Positions 6,599 to 12,349 of a stretch of DNA of 15,497 nucleotides are shown here, in pieces. The stretch comes from Thiotrichaceae bacterium (GTDB taxonomy: Bacteria > Pseudomonadota > Gammaproteobacteria > Thiotrichales > Thiotrichaceae): assembly GCA_027009095.1 (NCBI GenBank), contig JALVDG010000063.1, forward strand, positions 1-15,497, given 5' to 3'. The notes under the pieces are model-generated. The model did not search any database. It was not told the DNA's origin and worked only from the letters and a program-made list of their open reading frames with translations. A program made the position numbers and the translations under genes. Position 1 is the first letter of the stretch. Each line of letters opens with the position of its first letter.

Positions 6599-7273
6599 AT
6601 GAGTGATGATAATAAACAGCCTGAAAACAAAGATCTGCCTTATCCTGTTTGGGAGTTTAATTATAAACCAGGAAGGTATATTCATAAAAGTTGGTTGCAC
6701 GCTTTACCTAATGGAGACTTGATTGCTAAATTGATGGGAGAAGGTCGTGATACAGAGCGCCTTTCAAACTACCTTATGTCGCAACTAGGCTTTAATGGAG
6801 AGTTTTTCTTTGACTTTTCAAACTTCTCCTCACAAGTGGCATTATGGTCTGCCAGAGACCTAAAAAAGCTTGTTATGTATGCGGGGCTAGCTTGCCACTA
6901 CAAAGATATTCAACAACTGATAGTCAGGGAAAAAGTATTAGAAGTTAAAGTCTTTCTAGGTGAGACGCTATATGATTTTGCAGTAAAAAGAGTCCCATCT
7001 TATATGGATTTTCAGCCAAATATTATTGATTATTCTGATAAGGTACATTTAAATAATAGAATAATTATTTCAGGTCTTGTTTGTTTGCATAGTTATATGC
7101 GACGTTTTCCAAATGCTTTTATGAAGCGAATTATTATAAAATTACCCCGAAAATGGTTTGAGCATATGGTTAAATATACGCCTCAAATTAGCAAGCAGGA
7201 TAGCAAAAGACTAGCTTGCTTAGATGTTATAAATAAAGCAATTCATGAAATTGAGCGAGACAATAAGGCGTAG
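6599..7273 (+). CDS. sctK: T3SS sorting-platform protein SctK (YscK type)
   Basis: SctK links the cytoplasmic FHA domain of SctD to SctQ in the sorting platform under the basal body. This 224-residue soluble protein matches the YscK size (about 210) and style: an N-terminal WEFNYKPGRYIHKSW segment, a central LKKLVMYAGLACHYKDIQQLI helix pair, and a C-terminal MKRIIIKLPRKW segment that parallels the RLSLRLP stretch of YscK. It starts 6 bp after sctJ with no good ribosome site, so translation is probably coupled to sctJ. It ends 5 bp before sctL. The family is fast-evolving, so the name depends on these patterns and the position between sctJ and sctL. Confidence 0.78.
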   Translation: MSDDNKQPENKDLPYPVWEFNYKPGRYIHKSWLHALPNGDLIAKLMGEGRDTERLSNYLMSQLGFNGEFFFDFSNFSSQVALWSARDLKKLVMYAGLACHYKDIQQLIVREKVLEVKVFLGETLYDFAVKRVPSYMDFQPNIIDYSDKVHLNNRIIISGLVCLHSYMRRFPNAFMKRIIIKLPRKWFEHMVKYTPQISKQDSKRLACLDVINKAIHEIERDNKA

Positions 7274-7278
7274 TTTCC

Positions 7279-7884
7279 ATGTCAAATTTTATAAAAATAA
7301 AGCAGCTTGATACAGAATTAAAACCAGGCGAAAGAATTATTAAAGCTAATGATTATGCTAACTTCGTTAAGGCGGAACAATTAGTTAAAGAGAGTGAGCG
7401 TGAGAAGAAAAAGAGTGAGCTAGCTTCTACAGAGGCCCTATTAAAGGCTGTTAAAAAAGGTATAGAGCAAGGGGAGGAAGAATCAAGAAGGTTACTGTCT
7501 GAGCAAATGTTAAAAGCATCTTCCGATATTGTGTCACAACTTGCAAAAGTAGAGAAAGATCTATCCATTGTGGTTATTAATGCAGTACGAAAAATTATTG
7601 ATGATTTCGATGATGATCAGCTAGCTTTAGCAATGGTTAAAAATGGTTTAAAGCTAGTTTGTAAAAGTCAAAGAGTAGTGGTACGAGTAAACCCTGAAAA
7701 AATGGATGTACTAATGCAAGGAATAGTGAGCATAGACCATAATATTGATTTTTTAGAAATAATGCCTGATGTGAATTTAGCCGTTGGCGATTGTGTGCTT
7801 GAGTCTGATATTGGCATTGTACGAGCGAGTGTTGAAGAGCAGTTAGCACATATAGAGAACTCAATAAAAAAATTATTTGAGTAA
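7279..7884 (+). CDS. sctL: T3SS ATPase stator/regulator SctL (YscL/FliH family)
   Basis: SctL dimers connect the ATPase SctN to the sorting platform and control its activity. The 201 residues show a short N-terminal segment, a long charged coiled coil (about 28-90, rich in Lys and Glu) and the FliH/YscL globular C-terminus (about 95-201). In the last, VVVRVNPE, the VGDCVLESDIGIVRASVEEQL stretch (quoted in part) and the final helix are typical of the family. The ribosome site AAGGCG lies at 7265-7270. It is the last sct gene here; the ATPase and C-ring genes it works with are not in the window. Confident call. Confidence 0.92.
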   Translation: MSNFIKIKQLDTELKPGERIIKANDYANFVKAEQLVKESEREKKKSELASTEALLKAVKKGIEQGEEESRRLLSEQMLKASSDIVSQLAKVEKDLSIVVINAVRKIIDDFDDDQLALAMVKNGLKLVCKSQRVVVRVNPEKMDVLMQGIVSIDHNIDFLEIMPDVNLAVGDCVLESDIGIVRASVEEQLAHIENSIKKLFE

Positions 7885-7943
7885 CCACTCAACTTGAACT
7901 CTATTTCTCCCGATTTATGCGTTAAAAGTGCTCATTTATACGG

Positions 7944-8001
7944 ATAAACTCCGCCCTTTTGTCTTGAACTCGAACAAAATAGAGTGCAATCAGAGCAGTT
8001 A
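7944..8001. repeat. 58-bp repeat, copy A (single arm)
   Basis: It matches 12223-12280 with two differences over 58 bp. It begins ATAAACTCCGCCCTTTT and runs through the shared CTTGAACTCGAACAAAATAG segment. At the other site this sequence is one arm of a long inverted repeat; here no matching opposite arm was found. It lies between two convergent genes (sctL and the protease-like gene), the same setting as the other copy. Confidence 0.85.
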
Positions 8002-8028
8002 TTGTGGTAGAAGTATTGGTGACTGTTT

Positions 8029-8706
8029 TTAAAGTTTCCAATCAGAATATTTTGTTGCTAGAAGTTGTGCGTATCGCTTGTTTAGTCCTTCAAAAGCAGC
8101 GGAAAATTGTTGTGGGCTTATGTCTCGTGTTCTTTTTACTTTGCTTCGTAGTTGTTTAATACGAGCTTCAGCATTGTCAAAATTTTTATAAAGGTTATCA
8201 ATTAGCTTATAAGCTTGTTTGTACTTTTTTCCCGAAATATAACGCTCATTTATATCGTAATTCATTGTTTGCATATTACTAATCGCAAAATATACAGCAA
8301 GCCCTTCTTCAAAAACACTACTGCCATCTCTTCCAGCGGGTGACAATAAATGAATAACTTCATGTGAAAGTTGGTAGATGGCTGATTTTTTATCTTGAGA
8401 GGCTTTTTTAGTCAACTGAATAATAACGTGTTTCCTGTTATCACTAGGGGAGGGATACCATATCTCGGGCTGATCTTGATTGGTAAACTCAATACCCAAA
8501 ATAGTCCACGACATATCACGTTTTCCGTAACGTTTTTCTGCACTATGTAATATTTCACCGAGTCTTGAGGTGAGTGTCCAAGTAAAGCCTGACTTGGTTT
8601 CTCTTGCTAGAATTTGGTTACTACAAAAGTTCTCTTCTTTAGCAAAGCATACAGATATTAAACCACTAAAAAAAGCAATAGTGAGTATGGTAATAAGCAT
8701 TCTCAT
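8029..8706 (-). CDS. Exported HExxH putative zinc metalloprotease
   Basis: A 225-residue protein with a Sec signal peptide (residues 1-22, cleavage near CFA-KE). The HEVIH motif at 115-119 fits the HExxH zinc-binding site of zincin proteases, and FEEGLAVYF at 132-140 provides a Glu that could be the third ligand, as in gluzincins (HExxH...E). Two Cys (20, near cleavage, and 28) and a helical C-terminus rich in Lys/Arg/Gln complete it. No known peptidase family was recognised. It is convergent with sctL and has an FNR-type palindrome 28 bp upstream of its start. The start ATG has a weak ribosome site; a second ATG two codons on is equally possible. It could act in the periplasm or outside the cell, for example in opening the cell wall for T3SS assembly, but that is only a guess. 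Confidence 0.75.
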   Translation of the reverse strand: MRMLITILTIAFFSGLISVCFAKEENFCSNQILARETKSGFTWTLTSRLGEILHSAEKRYGKRDMSWTILGIEFTNQDQPEIWYPSPSDNRKHVIIQLTKKASQDKKSAIYQLSHEVIHLLSPAGRDGSSVFEEGLAVYFAISNMQTMNYDINERYISGKKYKQAYKLIDNLYKNFDNAEARIKQLRSKVKRTRDISPQQFSAAFEGLNKRYAQLLATKYSDWKL

Positions 8707-8733
8707 AATTATTGACTAGTATCTTTAAAAATA

Positions 8734-8747
8734 TTGATGTAAATCAA
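8734..8747. promoter_or_regulatory. FNR/ANR-type palindrome TTGAT-N4-ATCAA
   Basis: TTGATGTAAATCAA is a perfect match to the FNR-family consensus. It is 28 bp upstream of the protease-like gene on the minus strand, overlapping where its -35 should be, so it would repress that gene. Read on the plus strand it is centred about 44 bp before a plausible start downstream of TACATA (8773-8778), which would be near the class II activator position. A random match cannot be excluded in AT-rich DNA. Confidence 0.4.
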
Positions 8748-9352
8748 TGTAAAATAGGTGTTTTGATCATTCTACATAAGATGAATTAATTAGTTAAAGT
8801 TATTGGTATCTGGGTTGCTACCGTTTATCAAGTATACATGCGGTTTTGCATCCAAGAGTGAATACATCCCCCCATTCTATTTATATTCTATTTATCGCTT
8901 CAATTGTTGTTGGTGATTTTATTAAAGAGTCTCGAACCAAGATGTTTTGATAAAATTTTGGGTGATTTTAACAAACTTAAACTAACTGATTTTAATCATA
9001 GATTTTTTAAGCAAGGATGCTAAGTAATGTAAGAAATAATGGGACAAGCTAACTGGTCTGATTTTTACCAGCTTGAATGATCTAAAATCGTTGCATGGAG
9101 TGATTTTTTAGATTGTCCAATAGTGAAGGGAATAACTATCCTCTGTGAAGTGTGCTTAGGTTACGAAGACAGACACTTTGGGATGGATGAGTGTATTAGG
9201 TTAATCATTCTGCCTTTGCGTTATTGGCATTGAGCTTATCTCATGTACATTCCTGATAATCCAACATAACACCAACTTAATTTATCTCTATAAATTTTTG
9301 AGACCATACTATTTACCGTAATTTCAAAGGCTCAAAAGAAGGAATATTAAGT
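8748..9352. other. Gene-free region before the peroxidase gene
   Basis: These 605 bp hold no frame with a plausible start and product on either strand. TGATTTTW occurs five times (8914, 8963, 8987, 9059, 9101) with irregular spacing, perhaps AT-rich binding sites or chance. The AGGA ribosome site at 9340-9343 serves the ATG at 9353. No clear promoter was found, though one must lie here unless transcription starts far upstream. Confidence 0.45.
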
Positions 9353-11926
9353 ATGTCTACTATTAATAATAATTTAACACAGTTGCTTCAATATGCAGCT
9401 AATACTGGCGTTCCAGTAAAGAAATCAGCAGTACAGCAAATTTCACAAAACTTTCAAGGTGGTGGTCAGCGTGAAAATGATGATAAGAAAAAAGAAAAAG
9501 AAATTCCCGCAATTAACACCTTGTTAAGAAGTGGATCTGCGGGAACAATGGGACCGATCTGTGGGAATGGTACATCGTCATCTATCATTGTCGGAACAGA
9601 TGATAACGATTCCCTTCGTGGCACTCGTGGTAATGATTCAATCTTAGGCTTGGGCGGCAATGATACCATCAATGGTAATCGTGGCAATGACCTTATTCAT
9701 GGCAATAATGGTGATGACTCCATTAGAGGTGGGTGGGGTAATGATAAAATATTTGGTGACGCAGGTAATGATGTTTTACGTGGTGGTCGTGGTGACGATG
9801 AAGTACACGGTGGAGCAGGTCGAGATACACTAAGAGGCGGTTATGGTAACGATACTTTATACGGTGGTGTAGGTAATGATGTTCTACGTGGAGGTCGAGG
9901 TGACGATAGGTTAAATGGTGGCGAAGGAGATGACACTCTTCGAGGTGATAGAGGAAATGATAAGTTAAATGGTGGTAAAGGTAATGATCGTTTAAATGGT
10001 GGTCGTGGCAATGATATTTTAAATGGTGGGGAAGGTAATGATCAACTTAAAGGGGGGTGTGGTGATGATATATTTATTGATAATGCAGGTAAAAACAAAA
10101 TAGATGGTGGCAGCGGAGACGACACTGTTAAACTCAATGATGTTATTCATAACTACTATATAGACTCTAATAGTCATGGTTTTGTTATAACGAATAAACA
10201 CACGGGTTCTGTTAGTAATATCAAGAATGTAGAATCTTTTGAGTTTAAAGACCGCACATTAAGTGCAAATGAGCTTCAATCATGGGTAGATAATCAATAT
10301 CGTACAATTGATGGTACGAATAATAATTTAACTCAAACGACGCTGGGTAGTGCTAATACAGCCTTTATAACAATCGTTGATAAAGATCCTGAGAGAATGC
10401 TCGAGGGAGCGGAAGTCACCTCGTTGCCAAATGTTAGAGACATAAGTAATGCAATAGCAGCTCAAACAGAAACAACCGTTAATAACAAAGGCTTAAGTGA
10501 TATGTTTTGGATATATGGTCAATTCCTAGATCATGATATCAATTTAACGCCGACCAGTGCGACTGATACAGCTCCTATAAAAATACCTAAAGGGGATGCT
10601 TTCTTTGATCCATTTAGCACGGGAACACAAGAGATGGACTTCCATCGTTCTGTTGCTTTAGAAGGAATGGATGTTCGTACTCAAGTAAATAATATTACTG
10701 CTTTTATTGATGGTTCTAATATTTATGGTTCAAGCAAAGAGGTTGCCGATAGTTTGCGTGAGTTTGAAGGTGGTAAACTCACAATGGGGGCAGATAATTA
10801 CATGCCTCAAAATGAAGGTGGGCAATATAAGTCAGGTGATGTGCGTGTAAATGAAAATGCAGGTCTCACTTCAATGCATACATTATGGGCAAGAGAACAT
10901 AATAGGGTTGCAGATAATTTAGCAGAAAAACATCCTGAGTGGAGCGACGAAAAGCTCTATCAGGAGTCACGTAAATGGGTTGTAGCCGAAATGCAGGCAA
11001 TAACCGCCAATGAGTTTTGGCCTTCTCTTTTAGGTGGTGAAGGTCTTGGTGAGTATCAAGGCTATGACTCTACAGTTGACCCTCAGATTTCTAATAGCTT
11101 TGCGACGGCTGCCTATCGTTTAGGTCATACTATGTTATCGCCAAGTATTTTACGTCTTGATGAGCAAGGAAATGAAATTGCAGAAGGAAACCTGCAGTTG
11201 CGTGATGCATTTTTTCAGCCAGAGCGCGTAGCAGAAGCAGGCATTGATCCGATTCTTCGTGGTTTATCGACACAAACGGCTCAAGGAGTCGATCCTCTAT
11301 TAGTTGATGACGTGCGTAACTTCTTGTTTGGTGCCCCAGGTTCAGGCGGTCTTGATCTAGCGTCTCTAAACTTGCAAAGAGGAAGGGATCATGGCTTACC
11401 TGGATACAATGATATGCGTGAAGGTTTAGGTTTATCTCGTATAGAAAGCTTTGATGATCCTATTTTCCAAGATGGAATAGGAGAAAAACTAGCATCTGTT
11501 TATGATAGTCCTGATGATATGGATCTTTGGATAGCAGGCTTGGCAGAGAAGAGTCAAGGTGATTCATTGGTAGGATCAACATTTACATCAATATTAAAAG
11601 ATCAATTTGAGCGTTTACGCAGTGGTGATAGATTTTGGTATGAAAATCAATTTTCAGCAGAAGATATAAGCGAGCTAAATAACACCAAGTTATCAGATAT
11701 TATTAAGCGTAATACAGGTGTCGAAAATATTCAGGACAATGTCATGCTAGCACCAAAAGAAGAGGCGATTGTTCAAGTTGCTGCTGAGGAGATTGCTCCT
11801 CAAGGTGATTTAGACCCTCAAGGGCTAGCAGGGGCGGCAGCTCAAGCGGTTGATGCAGTATTGTTAAATCCTCAGGAAGCCGAAAATGTCTTAGATAATG
11901 CTCGAAATGCAAAAGCTGCAAATTAA
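9353..11926 (+). CDS. RTX-repeat heme peroxidase (peroxidase-cyclooxygenase superfamily)
   Basis: An 857-residue protein. Residues 1-80 form a Ser/Asn/Gln-rich tail with no signal peptide. Residues 81-260 are 20 unbroken nonapeptides of the type GGxGNDxLx, expected to bind calcium outside the cell. From about 320 to 795 there is an animal-type heme peroxidase domain: distal DHD at 393-395 (H394), calcium loop TAFIDGS at 449-455, Arg498 and Glu501 (as R239/E242 of myeloperoxidase), YRLGH with proximal H592 and R589, and LNLQRGRDHGLPGYN at 672-686. All key residues are present, so it should be active. The tail is Ala-rich. Related bacterial enzymes oxidise halides or Mn(II) (MopA type); the substrate here is unknown. 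RTX repeats suggest T1SS export, but they precede the enzyme, which is unusual. No export gene is adjacent except the T3SS cluster. Confidence 0.92.
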   Translation: MSTINNNLTQLLQYAANTGVPVKKSAVQQISQNFQGGGQRENDDKKKEKEIPAINTLLRSGSAGTMGPICGNGTSSSIIVGTDDNDSLRGTRGNDSILGLGGNDTINGNRGNDLIHGNNGDDSIRGGWGNDKIFGDAGNDVLRGGRGDDEVHGGAGRDTLRGGYGNDTLYGGVGNDVLRGGRGDDRLNGGEGDDTLRGDRGNDKLNGGKGNDRLNGGRGNDILNGGEGNDQLKGGCGDDIFIDNAGKNKIDGGSGDDTVKLNDVIHNYYIDSNSHGFVITNKHTGSVSNIKNVESFEFKDRTLSANELQSWVDNQYRTIDGTNNNLTQTTLGSANTAFITIVDKDPERMLEGAEVTSLPNVRDISNAIAAQTETTVNNKGLSDMFWIYGQFLDHDINLTPTSATDTAPIKIPKGDAFFDPFSTGTQEMDFHRSVALEGMDVRTQVNNITAFIDGSNIYGSSKEVADSLREFEGGKLTMGADNYMPQNEGGQYKSGDVRVNENAGLTSMHTLWAREHNRVADNLAEKHPEWSDEKLYQESRKWVVAEMQAITANEFWPSLLGGEGLGEYQGYDSTVDPQISNSFATAAYRLGHTMLSPSILRLDEQGNEIAEGNLQLRDAFFQPERVAEAGIDPILRGLSTQTAQGVDPLLVDDVRNFLFGAPGSGGLDLASLNLQRGRDHGLPGYNDMREGLGLSRIESFDDPIFQDGIGEKLASVYDSPDDMDLWIAGLAEKSQGDSLVGSTFTSILKDQFERLRSGDRFWYENQFSAEDISELNNTKLSDIIKRNTGVENIQDNVMLAPKEEAIVQVAAEEIAPQGDLDPQGLAGAAAQAVDAVLLNPQEAENVLDNARNAKAAN
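9593..10132 (+). repeat. 20 tandem RTX nonapeptide codons in the peroxidase gene
   Basis: The 540-bp tract encodes 20 nine-residue units in perfect register. The central GND/GDD is kept in nearly all; unit 19 (DNAGKNKID) is the most degenerate. Several neighbouring DNA units are nearly identical, such as the alternating pattern around 9740-9910, suggesting recent unit duplication. Confidence 0.9.
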
Positions 11927-11985
11927 TTTTGTAGTTTTAGATGTCCAAGAATAGTGTGTAATTTGGTAGCTACTCAGTATAAGAC

Positions 11986-12282
11986 AGTAATTACTCAGAT
12001 TACGCCCTATTTTTTTGAGTTCAAGGAAAAAAGGGCGGAGTTGTAGGGCAATCGCACTTAAATTTAGTTGACTTTAATGAACATTTTAAAATCAGCAAGT
12101 TACAAGGTTCGCAATTTTGCGAATAAATATAATTCACGAATTTTAAAATTATGTGAATTGTAAGTATTTGATTTTGCAAGCCACTAATTTAAGCGCGATT
12201 GCCCTAGGCGGAGTTGATGCTTATAAACTCCGCCCTTTTGCCTTGAACTCGAACAAAATAGAGTGCAATCTGAGCAGTTACT
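11986..12282. repeat. Long inverted repeat with a bidirectional terminator, split by MITE copy 2
   Basis: The left arm (11986-12042) and right arm (12226-12282) are 57 bp each and complementary at roughly four fifths of positions. The inner 14 bp are perfect (AAAAGGGCGGAGTT at 12029-12042 and its complement at 12226-12239). Before the MITE inserted, the arms were separated by a short loop, GATGCTTATA, with A-runs and T-runs outside the stem. This is the form of a bidirectional intrinsic terminator between the convergent peroxidase and helicase genes. The right arm is shared with 7944-8001, so the arms belong to a repeat family. The target duplication rebuilds a 9-bp stem at 12207-12234 followed by CTTTT, so terminator function for the plus strand may survive. 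Confidence 0.85.
12034..12216. mobile_element. 163-bp MITE, copy 2, with 10-bp target duplications
   Basis: The element is 12044-12206, in the same orientation as copy 1 and differing at three positions. The direct repeat GGCGGAGTTG brackets it (12034-12043 and 12207-12216). It has entered the loop side of the terminator hairpin described in the enclosing feature. Both ends read TAGGGCAATCGC. No transposase is encoded. Confidence 0.93.
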
Positions 12283-12349
12283 AATATTTTTCTATATTGC
12301 GTAACATCAGTAATCTATTAAGCTTTTTGATATAAAGCAGAGTGAAACT

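Noticed and set aside
7637..7892. Two minus-strand frames opposite the end of sctL
   Set aside because: Both are antisense to the well-conserved C-terminal domain of SctL and have no recognisable content.
9593..10132. CRISPR-like or satellite repeat array
   Set aside because: The periodicity is 27 bp, in frame, and encodes RTX nonapeptides; there are no spacers.
1332..12206. A composite transposon carrying the T3SS between two MITE copies
   Set aside because: Each copy has its own perfect 10-bp duplication with a different sequence, so the two were inserted independently; a composite move would leave matching duplications only at the outer ends.
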